A stretch of DNA of 38,310 bases from Nitrosomonas sp. (GTDB lineage: Bacteria; Pseudomonadota; Gammaproteobacteria; Burkholderiales; Nitrosomonadaceae), in contig JAJHPK010000068.1 in NCBI GenBank assembly GCA_020890945.1, positions 1 through 38,310 of the forward strand. Reading direction: 5' to 3'. A model generated the notes under the pieces. It saw only the letters and a program-made list of their open reading frames with translations. It did no database searches and was not told where the DNA came from. Of the stretch, positions 1 through 8,053 are shown one piece after another; position 1 is the stretch's first letter; each line of letters opens with the position of its first letter. The position numbers and the translations under genes are program-made.

Positions 1-1690
1 CCGCAGCTATTGCTAATGTATCGCCATTTCCATTGCCGCCATCGACCAGTTTGAAATTCAGATCGCTGATTCGGATGTAATCGTTGCCGTTGCCCGCAAG
101 ATAGGTATCTGCTCCGCCTTTTCCGATGAGGGTATCGTTGCCATTACCTGCTTCAAAACGTTCGGCGGCTTTGGTGCCCACAAGCATATCGTTTTTATTG
201 GTGCCTTTAATGACTTTTTCTGGGTTTGAAAAATCACTGCGTCCGAAAATAACATAGCTGGTCATTTCAGAGTTGATGGAATAGTTATTAAACTCAGACA
301 CCATTAGGTCATCGAAACCATCGTTATTGATATCTCCCGCGCTACTGACACTATTTTCAGTAAATCCTAACCTATCCCCAGCTTTTAATCCATCGATACG
401 AAAACCAGCATCACTAGCCAAATTAGCCAAATCCAGCGTGGCGCTAAAACCGGTCGATTTGCCAAAAATAACATACACAGAACCAGAATCCACGCCATGA
501 TTATCTGCTCCTCCAGCACCGATCAATATGTCGCCAAAACCATCGCCATTGACATCGCCTGCGTCACTGATGTTAATACCCAATCGATCTCCAGCCGACT
601 CGCCATTCATAGTAAAACCATTGATGCCATCCAGGTCGGCTAAATTGACCACCGCATCAAAACCAGAGGCTTTGCCAAATACGACATAACTGGAGCCTGA
701 GTCCTTTCCATTGATATCAGCGCCAGGAGCGCCAATCAACATATCCGCAAAACCGTCACCATTAACATCTCCCGCACTGCTGACACTGCCCGCAAAATCA
801 TCCTTAGCGATACCATCCAAGCGAAAACCATTCGTACCATCGAGCGAGGTCATTTCCAAATTTGCACTGAATCCAGAGGCCTTACCGAATACCACATAAC
901 TAGATCCTCCATTTGTTGGGTTATCACCACCCCATGCTGCACCGACTATCAAGTCATCATAACCATCACCGTTGATATCGCCGGCTCCACTGAGTGAATC
1001 ACCCATAGCATCTTTTCCGTGAATGCCGTCGACACCTTGCAACCGAAAACCATTCGTACCATCCAATGTTTGTACATCGATATTTTTACTGGCAAAGTTT
1101 TTGCTACCAAATATGACGTAGCTCACACCTCCAAGATAACCCCCAACATTCCCATTACCTACGATAATATCGTCAATATTGTCGCCATTGATATCGCCTG
1201 CATTACTCACGGAAAGAATTTGACTGTAAATACCTTCTACACCAAAAATACTAATACCGGTATTTTTGTCCTGCAAAGCAGAATCTAAACTTTCAGTGCT
1301 ATTGAAACCAGCACCTTTGCTAAAGAAAATGCTAGCAGACAATGAATAAGCAACTCCATTAACGAGCAAATCATCGAAACCATCGCCATTAAAATCCCCG
1401 GCTGTGGTTACCCAATTTGCTCCATAAGTGTCTTCAGATAATTGAAAACCATTATTGCCATTGAGTGTCGATGGATCAAATGTTGCGCTAAATGGTGTAT
1501 TTTTACCAAAGATTACATTACTTGAGGCATAAACTATATTATTGGGGCCAGGATGCCCCTTACCGCCAATGACAATATCATCGTAGCCGTCACCATTTAC
1601 ATCTCCTGCATTACTAACACCCCAAATAGAAGAATTTGTCTTAAAACCATTGCTACCATTGAGTGTGGTTAAATCAAAAACTTGTGTCAT
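1..1690 (-). CDS. FG-GAP beta-propeller / RTX-type large secreted protein (5' part, runs off window)
   Basis: Reading the minus strand from the ATG at 1690 gives 563 uninterrupted codons to the window edge, so the C-terminus is missing. A good ribosome site (AGGAG, complement of 1699-1703) sits 8 bases before the ATG and fixes the start. The protein has seven FG-GAP/integrin-alpha-like repeats, each with a calcium-loop core such as GDVNGDGYDD and usually a VFGK-type strand. The cores lie near residues 30, 97, 164, 236, 305, 376 and 450, the number needed for one closed seven-bladed propeller. Residues about 510-550 change to RTX-like glycine/aspartate repeats (GNGNDTLIGKGGADTY, GNGNDYI). There is no N-terminal signal peptide, as expected for type I secretion with a C-terminal signal, which would lie outside the window. 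I infer a calcium-dependent surface or secreted adhesin; the ligand cannot be told. Family assignment is firm, function is not. Confidence 0.85.
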   Translation of the reverse strand, partial: MTQVFDLTTLNGSNGFKTNSSIWGVSNAGDVNGDGYDDIVIGGKGHPGPNNIVYASSNVIFGKNTPFSATFDPSTLNGNNGFQLSEDTYGANWVTTAGDFNGDGFDDLLVNGVAYSLSASIFFSKGAGFNSTESLDSALQDKNTGISIFGVEGIYSQILSVSNAGDINGDNIDDIIVGNGNVGGYLGGVSYVIFGSKNFASKNIDVQTLDGTNGFRLQGVDGIHGKDAMGDSLSGAGDINGDGYDDLIVGAAWGGDNPTNGGSSYVVFGKASGFSANLEMTSLDGTNGFRLDGIAKDDFAGSVSSAGDVNGDGFADMLIGAPGADINGKDSGSSYVVFGKASGFDAVVNLADLDGINGFTMNGESAGDRLGINISDAGDVNGDGFGDILIGAGGADNHGVDSGSVYVIFGKSTGFSATLDLANLASDAGFRIDGLKAGDRLGFTENSVSSAGDINNDGFDDLMVSEFNNYSINSEMTSYVIFGRSDFSNPEKVIKGTNKNDMLVGTKAAERFEAGNGNDTLIGKGGADTYLAGNGNDYIRISDLNFKLVDGGNGNGDTLAIAA

Positions 1691-1698
1691 GTTAGAAA

Positions 1699-1703
1699 CT
1701 CCT
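1699..1703 (-). promoter_or_regulatory. Ribosome binding site of the FG-GAP gene
   Basis: The minus strand reads AGGAG eight bases before the ATG at 1690. It is one of the clearest Shine-Dalgarno matches in the window and decides the start of the propeller protein, whose first propeller strand begins within a few residues of this methionine. Confidence 0.7.
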
Positions 1704-1787
1704 AGAAAAAGTTAGCAAAGAAAGTATTTGTGACATCGCGATTACATAATTATTAATATAAATATATACTTAATGCATGGTGCAATG

Positions 1788-2267
1788 TCATTCTTTCAGA
1801 GTTATTTCAAAAAAGATATAGGACCAACCTGTGATTCTGGTCCTAGGATATAGACTTAATTTCTTAAGAATGCTACTTAAACCGATAGAGAATTTTTTTA
1901 AACAACGGATCTCGTTAAGAGACTGCCGCCATCGATCATGGTCTTTACCAAAACCACAAATAATCTTGCCATCACTCGATCTAGCATTGAGAATGTCTTT
2001 GCCTCCCAAACCCGAAGAGTTATTCGCGAGACTATTTCCCGTAATTGTGTTTGCTACACTGCTTCCGGTTCCATTAATAGCTATCAGGAAACCGGTGGTA
2101 TTGTCTAATGTTGAATTGATTCGATAAATATCATTGCCTGCAAGCCCCATCATCAAGTCATTGCCAAAAGACCAATTGGCACTCATTTCATCAATCAAAT
2201 TGGCCCCGAATAATGGATGGAAAATATCTTCATCATCACTGAAAATTGTTCCATTGATTATTTCCAT
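1788..2267 (-). pseudogene. Truncated, frameshifted RTX-repeat protein remnant
   Basis: An open frame of 159 codons starts at the ATG at 2267. Residues 1 to about 110 resemble a calcium-binding RTX protein (FGNDLMMGLAGNDIY, then ANTITGNSLANN and GLGGKDILN), with several motif glycines replaced. At about 1937 the RTX reading is lost: skipping one base restores the expected IDGGS continuation, which then stops at 1898-1900. The present frame instead runs on into a basic, RTX-unlike tail. A complete RTX protein would have many more repeats and a secretion signal. I read this as the decayed 5' end of a larger gene, related in style to the downstream propeller/RTX gene on the same strand. A short expressed protein cannot be excluded. 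Confidence 0.6.
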
Positions 2268-2286
2268 GATTTATTCTCTTTTGAAA

Positions 2287-2302
2287 TATGATTCGTATCA
2301 TA
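2287..2302. promoter_or_regulatory. Inverted repeat upstream of the RTX remnant (possible operator)
   Basis: Two perfect 6-base arms, TATGAT and ATCATA, flank a TCGT spacer, about 20 bases upstream of the ATG at 2267. Size and position fit a small dimeric operator, but no regulator is assigned and an AT-rich chance match is possible. Confidence 0.25.
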
Positions 2303-2418
2303 AAGTTAGCAATCAAGTCATAAACTAAACTTCGAGTGCTGTACGAGTGTAAAGAGTGCTAATTTCAAAGTCTGTGAGAAAAAACACATCAATAAAAAAT
2401 CTGGAAGATTCTCATAGT

Positions 2419-2970
2419 GAGACCTTTGCACGGTTACAATCATGATTGGCCAGTCAATTACTATAATGGCTTGTTTAAAACAATAGCTTTGAAGTGATAA
2501 GTGTGAGTTTTTTCAGAATTTGATGTGACGCACCACACCCGAAAAGGAAATTTTCTGAAGTAAATTGACCAGTTAATCGACTGGAACTCGATAGGGAAAG
2601 CAATAGTTTGACATGAAAGTGAATGTTGATGCCGACGTGGATTCAGGGGCGGTGCACACGGTTGAAATTACCGCAGCCAATGAAGCGGACATCAACGTCT
2701 TGCCCAAGCTACTGCGGGATGATGAAGAAATACCGTCCAAGTGAACATGCTGATGGGCTTGGCTAACTTGTACCTGCTGCGAAGGCGACTGCTGGCTACT
2801 TGAGGGGGAGTCCGCTCAAAATGCTCCCAATGGTGGATGATAAAACACAAACAGGGGAAATCTGGCGGCAAAACGCTGCCAAAAAATGAATTGCCGAGAA
2901 TTCGTGTTCACAAAACTGACAGTAATACCGAAAAATCTGAAAGTCATTAATTGTTCAGGGTTTCCCTAAG
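2419..2970 (+). mobile_element. Degenerate IS5-family insertion sequence
   Basis: The left end looks like an IS5-group terminal inverted repeat (GAGACCTTTGCACG at 2419-2432). Rightwards come three out-of-frame pieces of an IS5-type transposase in the right order, followed by non-coding sequence of the kind found at the 3' end of such elements. No matching right inverted repeat was found before the next gene, so the right boundary is approximate. The element is far shorter than a full IS5 copy (about 1.0-1.2 kb) because central transposase segments are missing. It is immobile by itself and marks past insertion next to the RTX genes. Confidence 0.65.
2503..2803 (+). pseudogene. IS5-family transposase fragments
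   Basis: Three remnants are recognisable. (1) At about 2503-2610, in two frames and with an internal stop, an N-terminal piece with the TRKGNFLK / IDQLIDW pattern. (2) At 2613-2744, 43 codons with the catalytic-core pattern VDADVDSGAVHTV, then TAANEAD and a LLRDDEE end. (3) At 2741-2803, in another frame, the C-terminal NMLMGLANLYLLRRRLLAT before a TGA. Pieces 2 and 3 abut, so the DNA coding for the rest of the catalytic domain has been deleted, as has a block between pieces 1 and 2. No functional transposase can be made. Confidence 0.7.
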
Positions 2971-3155
2971 TAATGGCTACGTTAGCATCAAATAGAATGT
3001 GATGATCCGTTTGATTATATTAAAAAATCTGAATCAAAATAAATTGATTCGATATTTACTTCGATTGAATAAAAACATTCGTTTTGTGATAGAGCTGTGA
3101 TATAAAATGCTGCAACTATCTCAGTAGTTACAATCATAATTTTTATTGCCCTGAA
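2971..3155. other. AT-rich intergenic region with a short hairpin
   Basis: This stretch lies between the decayed IS and the lipoprotein gene. It contains a perfect 7-base inverted repeat (GAATCAA at 3031-3037, TTGATTC at 3044-3050, 6-base loop) and a TATAAAAT box at 3101-3108 that could be a -10 element for the gene at 3156. No good -35 match was seen at the usual spacing. No coding sequence is recognisable. Confidence 0.35.
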
Positions 3156-4376
3156 TTGAAAATCAAACAAACCGGACAGGCTCAGTTGCTCAATTTTCTG
3201 AAATTGAGTGTATTGATTCTAATTTTGACGTTATTGATTGGTTGCATATCGCCAATCGCGTTAAATCGTGCAGTTTTGGCATATGACGATGCGGTAACGG
3301 ATACCATCTCGCAGCAATTGTTGATTAATATCGTTCGCGCGCATCATCATCAACCTATTCATTTTACGGGCGTTTCTAATATTGCGGCGACTTTCACCTT
3401 TCATGCTAATGCGGGCGCCACGCCGGCTTTGGGAGGCTTGGCGGGTACTTCATTGATGCCTATTTTTGGAGGGGGAGTTGCTGAAAGTCCAACCATCAGC
3501 ATTGTTCCGATCGAAGGAGAAGATTTTACTAAGCGCTTATTGACACCATTTTCGCAAAGTAAACTGACTTTATTGTTGCGTCAACGCTACGACGTTGATT
3601 TGTTGCTGCGCATGATGGCACAAGAAGTCCGCTTACAAGAGCAAGCGAAATATGGCATATATCGCAATAAACCTTCTGATAATGAAAGTTATATGATGTT
3701 TCGCCGGATTGTTTTACACCTTTCAGCAATTCAAGATGCGAATGAATTGCACGCGGAACCTCTGCCCTTAATTCATAGTTGGACTATTCCTGCAAGCGCA
3801 TTTGCGAAAGAAGGATTTTCTACGTTACAAAAGGAATACGAAATTGAGTATCGCGCCAAAGACAATACTTATAAGTTAAGCACACACACTGCAGGTCCTA
3901 TTTTAATCACTAACTACGATCCCAGTTTACTATCCGCACAGGAAAAAGAAGAAATGCATCAAATAGTCGAAGATTGGGATATCAATGATATTGCTTTTGA
4001 TATCCGATCAGGTTATTTCGGTGGGGAATGGCCGATGAGAGGAAGCTTTAGATTAAGAAGCTTTCACGCAATTTTGGATTTTCTGGGTAAAGCATTGGGC
4101 AATGAACACGGTTATCGCGTTGATAAAGATCCTCGGACATCGCAGATTTTGGGAGATGAGAATCCTGATTTAACGATGGCAATGATGGTCTCAAATTCAG
4201 CACCAAAGAATGCTGATATTTCTGTGCGTTGGAATGACCGATACTACGCGGTCGATACCCGTAGCCAATATGCCCGTTGGAATAGAGATGCATTTCAATT
4301 GTTATTTTTGTTATTTCAAATGACCGTCACAGATATTCCACGGGTTGGCGTGCCCAGTATCACGATTGCGAAATAA
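3156..4376 (+). CDS. Putative lipoprotein of unknown function
   Basis: The 406-residue protein has a basic N-terminus, a hydrophobic stretch at residues 17-29 and a lipobox LIGC with the acceptor cysteine at residue 30, so it should be exported and lipid-anchored. The start is a TTG with no clear ribosome site; no in-frame ATG lies nearby, and this start is needed for the full signal peptide. The mature part contains a glycine/alanine-rich segment (about residues 85-110) and mixed charged regions, with no repeats or membrane spans. I do not recognise a characterised family. The stop is one base before the ATG of the dehydrogenase gene, so the two are probably co-transcribed. Confidence 0.8.
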   Translation: MKIKQTGQAQLLNFLKLSVLILILTLLIGCISPIALNRAVLAYDDAVTDTISQQLLINIVRAHHHQPIHFTGVSNIAATFTFHANAGATPALGGLAGTSLMPIFGGGVAESPTISIVPIEGEDFTKRLLTPFSQSKLTLLLRQRYDVDLLLRMMAQEVRLQEQAKYGIYRNKPSDNESYMMFRRIVLHLSAIQDANELHAEPLPLIHSWTIPASAFAKEGFSTLQKEYEIEYRAKDNTYKLSTHTAGPILITNYDPSLLSAQEKEEMHQIVEDWDINDIAFDIRSGYFGGEWPMRGSFRLRSFHAILDFLGKALGNEHGYRVDKDPRTSQILGDENPDLTMAMMVSNSAPKNADISVRWNDRYYAVDTRSQYARWNRDAFQLLFLLFQMTVTDIPRVGVPSITIAK

Positions 4377-4377
4377 T

Positions 4378-5367
4378 ATGCGAGCGGTTTTTCTGGACTT
4401 CGGTTCTGTCAGTCGCAATGATCTGGATTGCACGTTATTAGAACAGGCGGTCTCACCTTGGCGCTACTATCATAATTCCTTGGAACAGGAAGTGTCGCAA
4501 AGAATTCGCGAAGCCGACGTGATCGTCAGCAACAAGATATTGATTAATCGAGAATCGATTGAAGCGGCACAGTGTTTGAAGCTGATTTGTGTAGCGGCAA
4601 CCGGATATAACAATGTGGATCTGGCAGCTGCGGCTGAACGCAATATTGCAGTGTGTAATGTGCGTAACTATGCGACGCCTTCTGTGGTTCAGCATGTTTT
4701 TCTGTTGATGTTGAGTTTGTCGCGCCACTTTATCGATTATCAGCAGCTCGTAAAACGGGGCGGTTGGCAATCGAGTCAATTTTTTTGCCCAATGGATTTT
4801 CCTATTAACGAGCTATCCGGTAAAACATTAGGTATTATTGGCTATGGTGTTTTGGGCAGAGCCGTGGCGCAAGTGGCTCAAGCGTTCGGAATGAATGTTT
4901 TGATTGCGGAACATAAACATGCAACGCCACGACCAGACAGAGTTGAATTTGACACGGTCATTCGTCAAGCCGATTTTATTACATTGCATTGCCCGCTATC
5001 GGCAGAAACACAGCACCTGATTGGGCAACGTGAATTAGCGTTGATGAAATCTTCTGCTTATTTGATTAATACTGCGCGTGGTGGCTTGGTTAACGAAGCC
5101 GATTTGCTCGATAGTTTGACTTCTGAACAGATCGCTGGTGCAGCGATTGATGTGGTGCAACAAGAACCACCCACGCAAAATAGCCTGATTTTACAATCGC
5201 ACCTTAACAATTTGATTATTACCCCGCATATTGCTTGGGCTAGTCTTGAATCTCGGCAGCGTTTGCTCAATCGTTTGGCAGAAAATATACGAAATTTCCT
5301 ACAGCACAAACCATTCAATCAAATTGTCGATGTATTGGATGAATCGAGTGGTAAGCGGAAGATCTAA
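4378..5367 (+). CDS. hprA: D-2-hydroxyacid dehydrogenase, probable glycerate (hydroxypyruvate) dehydrogenase
   Basis: This is a 329-residue NAD(P)-dependent D-isomer-specific 2-hydroxyacid dehydrogenase. The Rossmann motif GYGVLG is at residues 155-160, and the catalytic arginine, glutamate and histidine fit R234 (NTARGG), E263 and H284 (PHIAW). The family interconverts hydroxypyruvate or glyoxylate with D-glycerate or glycolate; in an autotroph this fits salvage of photorespiratory carbon, which is inference. The ATG at 4378 is chosen over an in-frame TTG 33 bases upstream because the N-terminal strand (MRAVFLDFG) begins there and it follows the previous stop by one base. It lacks the ACT domain seen in the SerA of this window. 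Exact substrate is uncertain. Confidence 0.85.
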   Translation: MRAVFLDFGSVSRNDLDCTLLEQAVSPWRYYHNSLEQEVSQRIREADVIVSNKILINRESIEAAQCLKLICVAATGYNNVDLAAAAERNIAVCNVRNYATPSVVQHVFLLMLSLSRHFIDYQQLVKRGGWQSSQFFCPMDFPINELSGKTLGIIGYGVLGRAVAQVAQAFGMNVLIAEHKHATPRPDRVEFDTVIRQADFITLHCPLSAETQHLIGQRELALMKSSAYLINTARGGLVNEADLLDSLTSEQIAGAAIDVVQQEPPTQNSLILQSHLNNLIITPHIAWASLESRQRLLNRLAENIRNFLQHKPFNQIVDVLDESSGKRKI

Positions 5368-5380
5368 TGGAGTTTAAGTC

Positions 5381-5713
5381 ATGCAACAGTGGATTTATCT
5401 ATCCATCGCCATCATCAGCGAAGTGATCGCGACTTCCTGCTTGAAAGCTTCGGAAGGTTTTACCCGTTTCTGGCCTTCAATGGTCGTGGTTATTGGTTAT
5501 CTATTAGCTTTTTATTTGTTGTCATTAACGCTCAAAACCATTCCTGTTGGTATTGCCTATGCGGTTTGGTCAGGTATCGGTATCGTGTTAATCGCTCTGG
5601 TGGGTTGGTTGTTTTTGGAGCAAACGCTGGATACACCCGCCATCATTGGACTTACACTCATCATCATGGGTGTGATCGTTATCAATGTTTTTTCTAAAAC
5701 AATATCGCATTAA
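5381..5713 (+). CDS. emrE: Small multidrug resistance (SMR) efflux transporter, EmrE-like
   Basis: The 110-residue protein has the four transmembrane helices of the SMR family. The proton- and drug-binding glutamate is in SEVIATSCLK at E14, followed by the SEGFTR motif, the GIAYAVWSGIGIV signature with its conserved tryptophan, and PAIIG in helix 4. Such proteins work as antiparallel dimers in the inner membrane, exchanging protons for quaternary cations and dyes. A GGAG ribosome site precedes the ATG. It lies 13 bases after hprA and 2 bases before greB, so it is probably part of the same transcript. Similarity to E. coli EmrE is strong; actual substrates are not known. Confidence 0.88.
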   Translation: MQQWIYLSIAIISEVIATSCLKASEGFTRFWPSMVVVIGYLLAFYLLSLTLKTIPVGIAYAVWSGIGIVLIALVGWLFLEQTLDTPAIIGLTLIIMGVIVINVFSKTISH

Positions 5714-5715
5714 AC

Positions 5716-6264
5716 ATGAATAAAGCGTTTATCAAAGAAAGTGAAGAGGATGACGAACTCGATGGTTTGCCACAATTACCGCAGGGAGTAAAGAATTATA
5801 TTACCCCATCTGGGCATAAACAATTGGTCGATGAATTCGATCAGTTATGGAAAGTAGAACGTCCGGAATTAGTAAAAACCATATCTTGGGCAGCATCGAA
5901 CGGTGATCGCTCGGAAAATGGCGATTATATTTACGGGAAAAAACGTTTGCGTGAAATTGATCGCCGTCTACGGTTTTTGTCCAAACGATTAGAAAATGCC
6001 GAAGTAGTTGACCCCGCACAGCGCAGCGATTGTGACCAAGTCTTTTTTGGCGCAACGGTCACGATCTGTAATGAACAAGGTGAAGAACATACTTACAGCA
6101 TTGTCGGTTTAGACGAAACAGATCCTGCTCGTGGTCGTATCAGTTGGATTTCTCCATTGGCCAAAGCATTGCTTAAAGCCCGCGAGGGCGATGTAGTGAA
6201 ATTGCATACGCCTAAAGGCGTTGAAGATTTAGAGATCGTTGAAATTCGTTATGAAGCGCTTTAA
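5716..6264 (+). CDS. greB: Transcription elongation factor GreB
   Basis: At 182 residues this is a Gre factor: an N-terminal coiled coil (about residues 45-105) and a C-terminal FKBP-like domain. The acidic tip that carries magnesium into the RNA polymerase secondary channel is visible as the D and E of SNGDRSENGDY. GreB rather than GreA is favoured by the length and by the REIDRRLRFLSKRLE coiled-coil pattern. It stimulates cleavage of backtracked RNA. It has an extra acidic N-terminal segment of about 25 residues. It is the last gene of the plus-strand group; no strong terminator follows. Confidence 0.92.
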   Translation: MNKAFIKESEEDDELDGLPQLPQGVKNYITPSGHKQLVDEFDQLWKVERPELVKTISWAASNGDRSENGDYIYGKKRLREIDRRLRFLSKRLENAEVVDPAQRSDCDQVFFGATVTICNEQGEEHTYSIVGLDETDPARGRISWISPLAKALLKAREGDVVKLHTPKGVEDLEIVEIRYEAL

Positions 6265-6441
6265 TTGATGGGACTGTTGGGAAATTGCCAGGAAATGAAA
6301 CGATTTTAAGTATGGGTGTATAGCTATCTTTCTAGTCAAAGTCAGCCATAAAGACTCTATTTGAAGTCAATCAAGGCAACCGAAAGCTCTGTTGCTTGCA
6401 GCCGAATAATCAGTTTTTAGACCTCTAATGAAAAATTCGGA

Positions 6442-7890
6442 TTAAAACTCGCCATGCACCCTTAACCCAAACACATTTACCGGGCCACGATCTGCATTGA
6501 AGCCAGGATTGCTAATATGCTGATAATCCGCAGATACCCATAATGAACTGAGTAAACTGAGGCTATAAAAAACATTGACCACATGCTCAGGTTGTGCGCG
6601 AATCCTTCCGTCACCGATAAATCCATCAATGCCGCCCATATTCAAATACTTGGCATGCACGTTTGAAATCCAGCCTGCGGCAAATCCGATTCCAAGTGAA
6701 TCTCTTTTTCACCCCCATCGCGAACCCTTGGCCAATGCACCCAATGAGATCGATCTATCTGTTGAAGTGTAGGAATATACTTCGGTTTTACCGTCGCTAT
6801 ACATCCCTCGAAAAAATAAGCCAATATCGTCCATTACTTGCTGTTCAAGGTTAATGCCTATGCCCATTTTGTCATTGGGTTTGCGCGCCCAGCATAAATC
6901 TGGGGCACCTGCATTGCCTGATCCGTAATTGAACCCGGTACAGGTTGTAGCGTTCCGATTAGGATTAAGTTCAAAAGCGGCGATAGCATCACTAAATTTG
7001 CCCATGTTTTCATGGTTTCTATAAGCTAAGATCCTTACCGCGCCGGGCTGTCCATACAGCGAATGCTTATGTTCCAGTTCGAGTTGCTGTCCGTAGTAAG
7101 TAAATATTCGTGAATCAATCGGCAGTTGATTGGGATTGGTAGGAGTGGCTACGTGGCTAAAACGTATAGCCCAATCATCATGAAGATATTCACCGGAAAA
7201 ACCATAAGTATATCCTCTCGCATCTGAGGCAAAATCAAAGGAGGCATAAGTCATGAAGCCCATGTTAAAAAACTGTCGGCGCAGATCACCGGAGTATGAA
7301 TTTTTGTCGAATAAATCGAGAACGCTAAATTTGCCAATCCTGGCCACGAGGCTTCTGCTGTCCACGACCGTGCCGAGCTGCATCGGATCAGAGTCAAGCT
7401 GTATGCGTTTTCCACCAAATCCAAAAACTTGCTTAAAAAATACTCGGGATGTGAAATAGATGGGGGTTTCAGAACCGCCTTTTTGTAACTCAAAGTTTTG
7501 TATCGCGCCGCCAAAACCTTTTAAATCGGATAAAGCACGTGTAGAAATCAAATCCGGCGAGAAATAAATTTCTCCGCCATTCCATACTTTGAGCCCAAAA
7601 TACAATGTGCCGGTGCCGCTAAAGCTTCTTTCGCTGTCCGGCAGTAGGGAATTGGGCGTCCCATTCAAGTTCGTATAAGCGGCCGGAAAAGCATCTTTCC
7701 AACTGGAAATATAGGTAAATTGACCATAAGCATTCCAGCGTTCGTTCTTTAAATCATGAAGCCCCTTTTTCGACAGCAGATTCATAAAATCAAATGCATC
7801 TGAAGCGCGTGGGTCAGGCTCGGTAACCGATGCTTGAACAGGTAAAACCAGAAATAACAGAGAATAAAGAAGGAGTAATTTTAAAAACAA
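6442..7890 (-). pseudogene. OprB-like carbohydrate-type porin, interrupted by an in-frame TGA
   Basis: Reading begins at a TTG (7890), with a signal peptide MFLKLLLLYSLLFLVLPVQA, and goes 393 codons to a TGA at 6709-6711. The same frame then continues another 88 codons with clear porin character to a final phenylalanine before the stop at 6442-6444, which is the usual end of an outer-membrane beta-barrel. The TGA falls directly after KGSRWG, where OprB-type porins usually have an arginine, so CGA to TGA is the simplest change. Without the end the barrel would lack its last strands and the C-terminal assembly signal. No other break was seen. The start is weak: no ATG is nearby. Substrate is unknown; OprB relatives pass sugars. 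Confidence 0.75.
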
Positions 7891-8053
7891 TGTATTAACA
7901 ATTCAGTAACAAATCGTCACATTTTCTATTCACTCTGTTACAAGAAGATTAAAGATGGGATGCAAATGCTTCCCTTTATTTAGCTTTTTTATAAAACCTT
8001 GGATTTCCGAGAAAATTAGCCTACCTCAATCTTTTTTAAGAAGAAAGTGATGG

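Noticed and set aside
1-1690. Regular repeats at about 200-220 bases suggesting a CRISPR or satellite array
   Set aside because: The period follows codons of FG-GAP blades, repeats are diverged and the frame is open throughout, so it is a protein repeat.
2354-2362. GAGTGCTAA, the right half of a CIRCE (HrcA) operator, with nearby gagtg repeats
   Set aside because: The matching left half TTAGCACTC is absent at the required 9-base spacing, and no heat-shock gene is nearby; probably chance.
4345-4377. Longer hprA start at a TTG inside the lipoprotein gene
   Set aside because: The extension has no family similarity and the ATG at 4378 gives the normal N-terminal strand.
5389-5697. A 102-codon open frame overlapping emrE in another frame
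   Set aside because: emrE matches the SMR family along its full length; the alternative frame has no recognisable family or ribosome site.
6709-6711. Selenocysteine read-through at the porin TGA
   Set aside because: The expected residue is arginine, porins are not selenoproteins, and no SECIS-like hairpin directly after the TGA was recognised.
7906-7941. GTAACA/TGTTAC inverted repeat upstream of the porin as an operator
   Set aside because: Arms are 6 bases with a 24-base spacer in AT-rich DNA; too weak to call.
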